Below are positions 24,110-34,610 of a stretch of DNA of 64,000 bases, piece by piece (position 1 is the stretch's first letter; each line of letters starts with the position of its first letter). Position numbers and translations under genes: made by a program. The stretch is taken from contig JAQFVV010000042.1 in assembly GCA_028023455.1 (NCBI GenBank), positions 4,729,739 through 4,793,738 on the forward strand, in the 5' to 3' direction. A model generated the notes under the pieces. The model did not search any database. It saw only the letters and a program-made list of their open reading frames with translations, and had not been told where the DNA came from. The stretch comes from Epiperipatus broadwayi (Eukaryota; Onychophora; Udeonychophora; Euonychophora; Peripatidae).

Positions 24110-25200
24110 ATTCACATATAATTTTTGATGAATATTTTGCATGTAAATCTATGTCAATATATTCCCATAGTTTGAAGTAATATGATCTACTAATTCCTCT
24201 TTTAAGCTTCATATTCCTAACTCTAATTGGTAACTATCCACACCAGGATATGAAACACATTTATTGAAGAAATATTCTATATCCGACACATTATCTTTGC
24301 TAATTAAAGTTTATAATTATCATTGGGAGTACAATTTCCTTTTTTTTTAATATGATACCTTATATCATAAATTTCATTTACGATGACTTACGCAAGCACA
24401 GATCGAATAAATGGCATTTTCTCCAGCTAAGAAACAATGTTTGAGTCATAATTCAGTTAAACTTTGAAAATTGTATCTTAACAGCAGGATATTTTATCTT
24501 GAACAATTCATATAGCTTTTTCAAATTTATCTATATCAGTCTTTTTGTATACATATTCCAGTCTTGAGTTTTTTTTTAATCCAGATATACGATTAATTTT
24601 TTTACCATTCTGTTGCTAACTCCAAATTCATCTTTTATTTTTTTTGCATATTCGGCATTTGGTAATACAGATAAAACTAGCAACTTTCAAGTAGTAAATA
24701 AATGCGCTCAAAAAAAAAATCCCATAGATTGCCTTTTTGAAAATTCTCTTTCAATTGACTTAGCATTTCACAATTACAATTATTCTCCATGCTTTCATGT
24801 AAAACTTTAATTGCTCTGGTGAGAAAGTTCTTTGGTAAACATATTTTTCTTGACTTTTTATTAAAAGTATGATGGTACATGCAACTACTTCTTAATTATA
24901 AGTAACTCATAAAGACTTCCTAGACTTGTCAGGATAATCCACGCTATTATTTATGTCTATAAATTCTTCACTTCTTGACAATAACTTGGCACACTGATAC
25001 TAAGCCATCTCCATAAATATTTATTTCCAACTTCAATAGTTTCCTAGAGCCCTTTCCAATAACAATACATCATTATATATCCATTCTGTTACAGGTCCGA
25101 GTTTTGTTCTAATACCTTGGTATCTCTCTTAATAAAATAGGCTACAACAGTTTGATGCATATTCTCATCCATAGATTTCAAATACAATCATTCAACATTA
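24110..25200 (-). pseudogene. Possible decayed coding remnant, unidentified
   Basis: Minus-strand translation gives protein-like pieces in changing frames: DENMHQTVVAYFIKRDTKVL (25110-25180), a Trp-containing GNKYLWRWLSISVP piece (about 25000-25040), LPKNFLTRAIKVLHESMENN (24780-24840) and DIEYFFNKCVSYPGVDSYQL (24220-24280). The order is collinear and stops are frequent between pieces. I do not recognise the family; a transposon protein is the most likely source given the surroundings. It could also be chance in moderately less AT-rich DNA. Confidence 0.25.
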
Positions 25201-27508
25201 TCTGTATATAAATATATACTTTATATATTTTAAAAAAAAAAAAGTACACATAATGCATAATCAAGAAATCCAAAACAAAATCTCAATAGTTATTGACTTC
25301 AATAAATTATGTAAAATTATTCTGCAATTTGGTGCTGATTAATGTTTAGACTTTCAAGAAATCATACCTATCATGCATGATTGCTAAGATCTCTCCAACT
25401 TCTGAAATTTCATTTTCCAAAGCTACTTTCTTTGATCTCTCATTATTTTAGTTTATTTAACGTATTTCAACATGTTAATCTGGTTAATTCTGTTATTAAA
25501 TTATGTTTTCACAATTCCCAACTTACTTTTTTAATTTATATATTTTTAAAAATAAAAAAATTTGATCTCTTTATGATTCCAAATGATGCCAAGATATAAC
25601 ACATATTTTTAAGTGTTTTTCCCACCAAATTTTTTTTTTTAATTTATGTTTGAAAAATTGAAAATCAAAAGTTTAATAATTAATCTTGAAATTAAAATCT
25701 GGGAAAAACACCTAAGGATGTTCATAGCATATAAAAGCCTAAAAATATGCTGCAATTTGGTACTTCTTTCTGTTTTTTTAACTTATTTCTAATTTGGAAA
25801 TCTTTTTTTTTTAAATTGCATATTAGCAGAAAATTAAGAATTTTTAAACTTCAAAGAGTTTGCAACTTAAAATCAACAATAAGTAAAATTCAATTATTAG
25901 ATTTTTTACTATTTCTGCTAATACATTTGAAGAGTTAAAAAAAAAAAAAATTAATTCCAAAATGATCAGGTTTAGGGCTTCTCAAACTGGATGACAAGAT
26001 CCCATTTTCCCAGGGGTAAAAAATTATTCAGTTATCCTGGGATAATAAACCAAATTTCCCAGGAATCACTCTAATTCTTATTATGATTATTTTTTTATTA
26101 TTCAAGATATTGAAAATATTCGCACTCGAAATTTTAGTATATGTATTTGCTCTACTTTTTTGGTCATAATAATGAATTTCGGTCAAAATTACATAAATGC
26201 AATACATGTGTCCCAAATAAAGATTTTTACCAAAGAAATTCAAATATATTGAAGTCTGTTATTTATAATTATAATTTACAAACTTTTCAATATAAACTTA
26301 TTGATATGAAACTCATTATCCACTCAGAAATTCTTTTTAACATGAATTTGTAAACAAAAATGTTGTGCAATGTTATAAATTAGACTTTATTAAATTCAAA
26401 CTCAGGGAATCCCCTTATTTGTAGTTATTTTTGGTGAATACATGTACTTAATTTATTATTATGATTATTGCTGAGAGTAATTTAGTACACCTGGGTACAC
26501 GCACAAAAATAGACTTAACTTACCTTGAAAAATGGGGGGTACGTACTGTAATTTTCCTAAAATCACATAAAAGCAAAGCAACAACGTAAAATTACTTTAA
26601 AATTCGCATAAAAAAAAAATAAGAAAATAAAATATGACTAATAAAAAATTTCAAATTTGAAAAAAATTGATACAAGACAAACCTTTTTTACTTTTTTTTA
26701 TTAACTACAGTATTTAATTTTATTCAAAACAATATATTTTTATGCTAATTTATATTTTTTTCATACATTTATGGTATTTTAATTATTATCGCTATTTGAG
26801 ACATCAGATTCTTCATGATGTGATGTAATATAAGGTACTGTAGCTTCTCTTTAAACAAAGTCAAGAGGAAATACAACTAAAACATTTTCCAATCGCTGTA
26901 GATCCTTCCCATTTCGCTAAGCTATCTAAAATTGAAATTTTTGTTTACAAAGAAATTCATTTTCTTGGGTGTTTTTTTTCTCTCCGTTAGAGTAAACTAA
27001 AAGTTAAAATAAAAATAAGAACTTAGACTTATGATAATAAAAAGACAAAGACTCACCACTGTTGGGCAAAATTTAATTAAAACAATTAAAAATTAAATTC
27101 TTATTTTTGTCTTTAATTTTCAATTCTGTTTAAAAATCAAATTTCATCATTTCACATCATATTAATTTCAGATCACGTTATGTAATTTTTAAATTGTTAA
27201 TTACAATTAAAAATCAGATTTTAATTGTCAAATTTAATTGTGCCCACCGCTGTTACTCACCTTTTAAATATAAACTAGCGGTCACTAAATTGATTACGTA
27301 CTCTTTTTATAAAAAGCAAAAATAGAACGTGATTTAAAATGCAAAAACAACACCGTTTGAATAGATTTATATTATAGTCTTGTAAAATTTAATGTGTGTA
27401 TATAAAATGGGGAAATTCTGATTTTAAGTGAATTATGAACTTCTTTATTGCATAAAATCTATTATAGTATTGTTATAAAGCGCTGAAAATATTGAAATTA
27501 TTAGATGG

Positions 27509-27605
27509 AAGTCGAACTCTGATAATGCGCTATTACTTTAAATATGATGTGAGCGCGAAATTTGTAATATTTAAAGTAATAGCGCATTATCGGAGCTCGA
27601 CTTCT
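27509..27605. mobile_element. Small palindromic element inside Tigger-like copy 2
   Basis: Arms of about 45 bases, GAAGTCGAACTCTGATAATG... and its mirror ending CATTATCGGAGCTCGACTTC, enclose a short centre (GATGTGAGCGCGAAATTTG). Outer bases TTATTAGAT and ATCTAATAG extend the arms. Tigger-like copy 1 lacks this block (ATGCGCGATAAAGAAGTTC runs straight through), so it was inserted after copy 2 arrived, or arose there. No protein. Confidence 0.7.
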
Positions 27606-27761
27606 GATCTAATAGTTTTTAGCGCATAAAAGAAAACCACATACAAAGATATTAAGAAGAAACGGTTGTCATCTGATCCTTCATGTCAGCCGCTAGAGGC
27701 GGGATTTCTAGCTAAATTTCTAGAAATATGCAGTTTCCGCGGCCTTTAAGCATTCTTTCTA

Positions 27762-27880
27762 AAATAAATCCTAGAAAGATTGTTAACTCGGAGTTAAGTC
27801 TTCTTTCTATGCTAAAAGGTAGACTGTTAACTCAGAGTTAAGTCTTCTTTCTACGATAAAATCTAGAAAGAATGTTAACT
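27762..27880. repeat. Subterminal repeats of the Merlin-like element
   Basis: The motif TTCTTTCTAYGMTAAAAT followed by an AGAAAGATTGTTAACTCGGA-type block occurs three times at about 60-base spacing. A related TTCTTTCTATGATAAAA block occurs near 16075 in the smaller element. Subterminal repeats are common transposase-binding regions; that role here is inference. Confidence 0.6.
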
Positions 27881-28231
27881 TGGCTTAGCGGCTAACGATG
27901 TGGCTTTTTCCGATGCTAAAAGCAGAGGAAAATACCGTAGTTGTTTGTGTCATGCACTATATCGTAATGCTGTGTTATGTATTTGATGTAACAATATCGT
28001 ACGAGGGTGTATTAATTTGATCGTGTCAAAATTATTTAAATTTTCATTGGTACCTTTTTTTTTTTAAGACGAATTGATGTACTGTTACATTTTAACAATT
28101 TTAACAGTATCGTGATTGTTCCTCATAAATTTATATTCCTCCTAAATTTTCGATTACGGTGGGTTAGGGTAATATTTTAAAGATCATGCTTTGAGTCACG
28201 TTTCAGCGAGAAATTTTCCGAGACAAAAAGT

Positions 28232-28573
28232 ATGGCAAATTCGAAAACAGAAAATATGAAAAGATGGGAATTGCCAGACACGGAAGCCGTCAGTGCTGTA
28301 ACATTTCTACAGCAGAAAAACATCCTGCTGAAAGAAAAAAAGATGTTTGTGCAGCGAATGTATGAGACTTGAGGTCCATAAAGATCTTTGGACTTTCATT
28401 TGTAAGTCTCGTTCTTGCCGAAAGAAATGTGCACTTCGAAAAGGCAGCTGGTTTGAGGGATTTCAAATGCCGTTCGTCAAGTCTTTACGTTTGCTGCATT
28501 ACCGGAGCCGTGACGAGTTGACCGTACAGCATGCCATTAATGATATTGAAATGTCTACCAGTAAATTATATTA
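28232..28573 (+). pseudogene. N-terminal fragment of a Merlin (ISXO2/IS1016-type) transposase, frameshifted
   Basis: A first frame starts at ATG 28232 and includes WELPDTEAVSAVTFLQQKNI, resembling the start of Merlin transposases. It ends at a stop near 28371. From about 28335 a second frame takes over: CSECMRL, then WTFICKSRSCRKKCALRKG and SWFEGFQMPFVKSLRLLHY. The Cys spacing (CxxC, then CxxxxC and a further Cys) followed by LRKGSWFE is the zinc-ribbon signature of this superfamily. The switch lies in an A-rich run (28331-28341), consistent with a small indel. The frame ends at 28573, far short of the DDE catalytic domain, and repeat DNA follows. Family usual length is around 300 residues; about 110 remain. 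Not functional. Confidence 0.75.
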
Positions 28574-28599
28574 ACCAAATTGATAAATAAAGTAACATA

Positions 28600-30050
28600 A
28601 CATACACACACAATAATTGTTGTTAACCAAAAAATGTAAATTATTATTTAAAAATTCACAAAAACACCCCTCCCACTAATTGTTGTCAATCAAATGTAAA
28701 CAAATTAAAGTAACGAAAATTATTATTTAAAGATCCATACCCCCCCCCCCCGTCGTTTCTTTAATTTTGTCACTTAAATTTTTAAAAACAGTATTACTAT
28801 TTAAACACAACCCAAATTACTATTTAAACGTACACCAAAAAAGATCCTTTCTTGTCAATAATAATCAAATTAAGAACTATTATTGTCCCATTGTCAAAAA
28901 TATTAGGTTTTTGGGAAACCAAAACCATTTATAAACGAAAAAAAAGTCAATCGGTTGTCAATCAAATGTAATAAATAAAAGTAACTTCAATTTTGATTTA
29001 AACATACACACACACACACAAAAAAAAAACCCTTTCTCCAAATAATTGCTGTCAGCAATCAAATGTAAAATAAAAAGGAAGGTAAATTAGTATTTAATCA
29101 TCATCCAAAAACACCCACCCCTCTCACTAATTATTGTCACAATCAAATGCACACAACCACTAAAAGTAACGTAAACTACTATTCTTTAAACGGTTACACC
29201 CTTTTCTCCAATAATTGTTGTCTACAATCGTACATACAAAAAAACACCCCTCCCAATAATTAGTATTGGCAATCAAATGTAAACCAACCAATCAAAGTAA
29301 GACCGTAACTTAAAACTACTATTGTTTAAACAGTTAACCCATCCCTTCACCCAATAATTGTTGTCTACAACCGTACACACAAAAAAACACCCCTCCCAAT
29401 AATTAGTGTCAAACAAATGTAAACCAATCAAAGTAAGACGGTAACTTATTATTTAAACGTAACCCAAATTACTATTTGAAACTAGACCGAAAAACCTTTT
29501 GTCAATAAAAATTAAACAAATAACAACTATTATTGTTCCATTGTCAAAAATATTTATTCGTAGAAACAAAAATCATAATTTATAAACGAAAGGAAGTCAT
29601 ATCGGTCGTTAATCAAATGTAAACCGACAAAAGTAACGGTTTTAATTTTTATTTAAACATACACACACACATGCGCGAAAAAAAAAAAACACTACCAAAG
29701 TAACGTAAATTATTATTTAACCGTACACAAAAACACCCCTCCCACTAATTGTTCTCGGCAATCAAATGGAAATCTATCAAAGTAAAGTCAATTATTATTT
29801 AAAGATCCATCCAAAAAAAACCTGTTCTCTCTTAAATTTCGGCAATCCAATTTTACAATAACAGTAATACTATTTAAAAAAAAAAAAACACAAATTACTG
29901 TTTGAACACACACCAAAAAAACCCCGTCCTCTCTTAAATTTCGGCAATCCAAAAAAAAACAACTATTATTATACCATCGTCAAAAATATTTCAGAAACGA
30001 AAGAAAGTAAACTTTGAAAACAATCAAACAAACAAAAAAAAATCAATATT
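28600..30050. repeat. Array of degenerate C-rich repeats inside the Merlin-like element
   Basis: A unit with ACACCCCTCCCACTAATTGT, an AATCAAATGTAAACCAA segment and an AAAGTAACGTAAATTATTAT segment, then TTAAACGTACACA, recurs at irregular 60-150-base spacing; CACCC(C)TCCCA-type cores are at about 28667, 29117, 29248, 29389 and 29733, with weaker units between. Unit spacing and degeneracy rule out a CRISPR array. The smaller element (15889-17519) holds related units (AAAAACCCACTTTCTGATTA). Confidence 0.7.
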
Positions 30051-30211
30051 AATAGAGAATCGCTGGCCTGGAAACGTTATATTAATGTGTTTTTGATTAG
30101 AAATCGCGCCTCTAGCGACTGACACGAAGGATCAGATGACAACCGAAGAAACATGAATCGCATAACTTCAAAATCACATTAAATAAATCCGCATAAAACG
30201 AGACCCGGGTG

Positions 30212-31635
30212 TATAAACAAAAACATAAGTAAATAAAGAAGTGCTTAAATAACATGTAAAAAATTTATTCTTAGTTCTTTAAACCTTTATGGTTAGAAAA
30301 ATTTTTTAAAGAATAAAAAAGACTTTTTAAGCACGTTGTGAAAGTCAAATTTCAATTAAGACTAGAATCGAGAATCCAGAAGATATATCATATGATAATA
30401 ATATCTCGAAGGAAATTAGTATTTTTGAAGCAACAGGGAAGTGCACAAATAATTTAGAAAAACTATATAATGCACTAATAACCATACCACTGACATCAAT
30501 TAAATCGGAAAGCTTTTTCTGTAGCTGGTCTTTTCATCACAAAAATTTGATCATCTTTAAATGATAGCATCACTGACAACTTATGTATTTTTAAAAATTA
30601 TTATAAAAATTCATATTTTCATTTCTCATATTTTATTTAAATTAATATAAATTTATTTATAATGAAATTATTTTGTATTTAAGTTTTCCACATTAAAAAG
30701 TATCTTTTTTTTAAAATTCAGTTGTATTGTTTTGAAGTGAAGTGAAAAAAATATTTCACCCACAACATACACTATAGGGATTAATTCGTACTTGTTAATG
30801 GATCTCGAGAAATCCCGGGAATAGAATCATTTTTATCCTGGGATTTGAATTTCATGGGTAATGAGAAACCCTAGTCAGGTTTAAAATTGTTTAAAATATT
30901 GGAATATTTGATTTGGAATGAACTAATGGTTTTACATTTTTGTTTTAGCTAATAATAACTAGATACCCACTTACAAACCAATAATTGGAAGGCTAGCAGA
31001 TTTAGCAAAGACTCATATAAATCTTTAAGCTTATTTGAAAATTTTTAGCTACCTAAAATCACATCAATTTAAATTGTAAGACGTAGCCATGGCAGGTAGT
31101 TGTACTAACAATTATATCAGAAGAATCTTGACTTATTAAGTATTTATTTAAAATTTGTCTAGTAAACTAAATTGAAAAGTATTTTCAAGTATCATAAAAT
31201 TTTATTTAGTGATTTTTATATGAAGTCAATTGAATAAAAATTTATGTTAATGACTTTCATTTTATCAGAAAAATTAAAAATATCAGAAATCAGATATAAA
31301 CTTATAAATCTCAATATTTTACAATATCTGGCTTAAATTGATATGATCATTAACCTACAACATTTTACTAAGAATGGGGATAATGGCCTTTCACATGTGC
31401 TCATTAGCAACATTCATGGTACTACAATAAATGAAACAAGTGCATTTTTAAATCATGAATCTTATATTCCCAAAACTGATGCATTAGTTAGCAGGACTTT
31501 TATCAACATCAATTGTAAAATTAATCTTTAGATAGTACTCAAAAACACTGTAACTAAATCTATTCTCTATTTAATCTTCTAGGTGTAAAATTATTAATTT
31601 ACTTTTTAATTCTATCATAACCATTTTACCCACTT
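30212..31635. other. AT-rich stretch, no gene recognised
   Basis: A minus/plus scan shows no recognisable gene. Near 30480-30570 a plus frame reads LTSIKSESFFCSWSFHHKN, reminiscent of a decayed hAT-type C-terminus, but it is too short to call. The rest is low-complexity AT-rich DNA. Confidence 0.4.
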
Positions 31636-32576
31636 ATAAAGAAAAGATTATTTTGTTTTAAGCTTTCAATATATATCTGAGAATGCTTTCAGCCTCGTCA
31701 GTCAAATTCATAGCATGCAAACTAAGCTGCTAAAGTTTGTGATGAGTTTATAATACAAATGCAGCAGACGAAATGCAAATTTATAAATTTACATGTTCCA
31801 CTAGTCCTTTATATACAAAGAAACAATGATCAAAATCTTCAACATTCAGGGAGCAAACCACACCCATTCACACATCCTGCATCACATAAACTTGAAAGCT
31901 TTAAAGGTTTTTTGTATAGAAATTTAAGATTATGTAAATTCGAAGTGGATCAATATTTAGATTTATATTAAAAACTTGGCAAAAGCTATAGTTATAACGT
32001 TTTAGTCAGAACACTCAAAAATTTATATTCCAAAATAAACATCCTCCAAATCCCAATAATACAGACCACTGGATAAGTATTCCTTCCATGTCCGGGATGT
32101 TGCATTGTTTATATATGTTCTAACACTTTCAATATCAGTTTTCAGACCCTCCCAATATAAATAAGTTTTATAAACAACATCAAAGATAGACTGCCTCCAA
32201 ACCAAGCACTTCAGATCATTTATGGGATTGACTGCAACGATCCTAATGTTAATCAGTGTTTCTCGAACACGACATAAACCCTGTCCATTGCAAAATGTTA
32301 ATATAGTGTGTTAAATAAACGTAACGATCGAAACAGGAAATCAAAGTGGCATGATACATTGCTGACTTCCATGTGATTAACAAAAAAAACTTACATTGCT
32401 TTATGCCAAAAGTGGAATATGTAAATTTATAAATCTGTATTCATATTATAAATTCATTACAATCTTTAGCCTCCAAATTTGAGCGTTATGAATTTGACCT
32501 ACTAAGCCGAAAGCATGCTCAATTATATATTGAAAGTTTAAAACAAAATAATCTTTTCTTTATGAGCAGATAAAAT
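31636..32576. repeat. Large inverted repeat, arms about 165 bp, spacer about 600 bp
   Basis: The left arm (31636-31805: TATAAAGAAAAGATTATTTT, TTTCAATATATATCTGAGAA, AATTTATAAATTTACAT) mirrors the right arm (32408-32576: ATATGTAAATTTATAAAT, TCAATTATATATTGAAAG, AATAATCTTTTCTTTATGAG). Read outward each arm has CTGACGAGGCTGAAAGC or its decayed form CTACTAAGCCGAAAGCATGC, again a CTGANGA...GAAA arrangement, but without a clear stem II. Inverted partial copies around a spacer are typical of Penelope-like insertions. The spacer carries an unidentified frame. Confidence 0.65.
32023..32295 (-). CDS. Unidentified reading frame between inverted arms
   Basis: An open frame of about 90 codons runs from about 32313 to the stop at 32023 on the minus strand, longer and less AT-biased than chance frames nearby. 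It reads GLCRVRETLINIRIVAVNPI, LVWRQSIFDVVYKTYLYW and TWKEYLSSGLYYWDLEDVYF, with many Trp, Tyr and Cys residues in DNA where such codons are rare. A TTTTGCAATGGACAG acceptor-like end precedes GGTTTATG near 32281. I do not recognise the protein. It may be the last exon of a host gene, sequence carried along by a retroelement, or a transposon protein. No start codon is clearly favoured; the first ATG in frame gives 60 residues. Confidence 0.35.
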   Translation of the reverse strand, partial: FCNGQGLCRVRETLINIRIVAVNPINDLKCLVWRQSIFDVVYKTYLYWEGLKTDIESVRTYINNATSRTWKEYLSSGLYYWDLEDVYFGI

Positions 32577-34019
32577 GCTTGTGATAGCATTACAAATAAA
32601 TAGAAAAAAAGATGGAAATATTTGTAGAATTATAATTTACTTTTTAATTTAAAAGTATATGAAATTATTATAATCAATTTTTTCAATATCATAATTTCTT
32701 TATTATTAATTAGAAGTTTATGGGGGGGGGGTCTAATTACTCAATTTAATTTTTCCATTCACATGCTATTATATATATCAATTACAATACAATTTTTACT
32801 GCTATGTCAGTAACATGGATATTAATATTTTGTTAAAAAGTTATGGCAAAATAATAATTTTGCCATTTGTGACTTTTTTAATTCATTGGTGTAAAGGAAA
32901 TTCAGCATTTTCTATAAAGAAAAAAGTTCCTGTAGTAAAATGGGGCATTGAGTAATTTTATATTGTTAATTAAAAAAAAAAAGCTAAAAAGTTAAAATTG
33001 GAAAAAAAAGAAAAGATAAAAAATATAGCTACATAGTTTATTTCTTGATTTCAAACTTCCTCACTTTAAATTTATTGGAGGAAACATATTTTAAAAATGT
33101 TTAGCTAAACAATTTTTTTTTTATCTTGGTTAAAAGATTTGCAGATCTTTTGTTATTTTCTTTAAACCTTTTAGAATGAACAGATGTTTTTTTCATAATT
33201 TTTTAAACACTGAAATATATTTTTAAATTCCTAGGCGAGTATATATATATGTACAAAATTTATTCACACACACTTTCCAGTTTACATTTCAATGAATAAA
33301 ATGTAATTCCGGATGCCAACAACAACAAAAAAAATCTGCAATTATGTTGAATAATTTAAAAACGTTAAACTCAACGTAGTAAAGAATTTCGGTATAGAAA
33401 ATAATATGCAAACGATATTCATAATTTCCTTTAAATATTCTAATTAAGATTTAGCTTCATAAAATGGATTTGGTATGGGTGTGTACAATACATATATCTT
33501 TAATAGCATATATTCTATATTTATAACAAAAAATTAAATGTAATTATAAGATTTAACATAATACAATAAAGATAAAATGTTTAACCAATTAATAATCAAT
33601 ACTTACAGGTTTCGGCATTGTGTTGATCTTTTATAAATCCTACTACTTATAGAGATATAATCCAACTATAAAAAATAAAATAAAAAATACTAGTAGTATA
33701 TTTGGCAAAACCGATCAGTAAAAAAAACAATAATTTAAAATTAAAAATAAAATTTGCAAACAAAAAATAAATATACTCTTTAGATTATTGTAGCTTTGTC
33801 ATCAACATAACGTTCAGTTTTGTTAATGTTTTAGGCTGTGTATACTTTGACCTAAGTTTCAAAACTCTACAATCAACAATTAAAAACTGATAAAATTATC
33901 TAACTTCACAAATAGATGGGGGGGAAATAGTAAATAATAGTCAAAAGATAAAATATGCAAACCTCTTTTAAGAAATAATGCTTTTACAAAAGCATGCGGC
34001 TGAAAAGTCTAATACAGGA
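32577..34019. other. AT-rich stretch with one donor-like site, no gene established
   Basis: No transposon or RNA gene is recognised. On the minus strand at 33601-33618 the sequence ATGCCGAAACCT is followed directly by GTAAGT, a start codon with a perfect donor; a following exon was not found. A G-run lies at 32722-32729 and an AT-rich low-complexity zone at 32640-33130. Confidence 0.35.
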
Positions 34020-34610
34020 ATGGGCGTTAGCGCGCGTGGGCTCTATCATGACTAATTTACATTCACTGCAACAAAATTTAAGGGAACTCGGAAACGAAAT
34101 ATGAATTATTTAAGAATATTCCAAATATTGATTTATTTTATTTTCATAAATATATAATTTACAATTAATTATGAAGTATTAATAATATGTGGGTGGTCGG
34201 CGGCCGTTAAACCAAAATACAGCATTCACAATTGGGAGTGCGGAAATGGCGAAATCAAACTCAGGATTTTAATAAATCAAATCATTTGCAAAGACGATTA
34301 ATGTCAATATAACATATACTAATATTAAAATATGTTTCATTAACCTTAACTAACTAAAACAAAAACTATAATACGGCCAATGTTTTCCTTTCTAAACAAA
34401 AATGTCATAGATTATTCTTACTTCGAAATGCAGTCGTGTAAATCCGTTGAATGAGTGACAATCAATATGGCGGGTCGTCACTAGGGTGGGGCACTTACCA
34501 TGCGCAGATCTCGCAGGAAACTACGGAATAAAAAAGGAAAGTCTGTCACGTCTAACCGGAAAAAAACAATGCAAACTATAACCTCCGCGTTTACTAGAAA
34601 TCCTTAATTA
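34020..34610 (-). promoter_or_regulatory. CpG-richer patch with donor-like site; candidate promoter/first exon
   Basis: In a window that is otherwise nearly CpG-free, this patch holds GCGTTAGCGCGCGTGGG (34024), GGTCGGCGGCCGTTAAACC (34196), GCGGAAATGGCGAAATC (34240), CAATATGGCGGGTCGTC (34462) and GCGCAGATCTCGCAGG (34502). The two ATGGCG contexts resemble the YY1-type element of metazoan promoters. On the minus strand, GAGATCTGCGCATG is followed by GTAAGT (34493-34498), a strong splice donor. A promoter and non-coding or start-containing first exon of a minus-strand host gene is plausible; an old GC-rich repeat is the alternative. No coding exon could be joined to it. Confidence 0.35.

Larger units (their letters stand above)
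27664..30144 (+). mobile_element. Merlin-like DNA transposon with 8-bp target duplication
   Basis: The element begins GGTTGTCATCTGATCCTTCA and ends with its inverted copy; arms of about 50 bases include GTCAGCCGCTAGAGGCGGGA. Identical 8-bp duplications GAAGAAAC lie at 27656-27663 and 30145-30152. Tigger-like copy 1 keeps the unoccupied site with a single GTTTCTTC (about 21148-21155), which confirms both ends. Duplications of 8-9 bp fit the Merlin superfamily, whose transposases descend from the IS1016/ISXO2 group, and the broken zinc-ribbon frame at 28232-28573 agrees. The rest is a 5' region with short repeats (27762-27880) and a long array of C-rich repeats (28600-30050). The catalytic DDE part is missing, so it depends on another copy. 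Confidence 0.88.
26488..30211 (-). mobile_element. Pogo/Tigger-like DNA transposon, copy 2, with nested insertions
   Basis: Ends read CACCTGGGT (left) and CACCCGGGTCTCGTTTTATG (right, inward), both flanked by TA (26486-26487 and 30212-30213), the target of pogo/Tc1-mariner transposons. Without the nested Merlin-like element it would be about 1.24 kb, close to the 1,284 bp of copy 1. The left end has lost about 50 bp next to the terminus relative to copy 1 (the ACACGCACAAAAATAGACTTA block follows CACCTGGGT directly). The DDE coding part is decayed beyond recognition. It holds a small palindrome (27509-27605) and the 2,481-bp Merlin-like element. Confidence 0.75.

Noticed and set aside
28600-30050. 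CRISPR-like repeat array
   Set aside because: Units are degenerate with irregular spacing, lie inside a eukaryotic DNA transposon, and there are no cas genes.
30480-30570. Second hAT C-terminal fragment
   Set aside because: A single short piece in one frame without neighbouring motifs; too weak to annotate.
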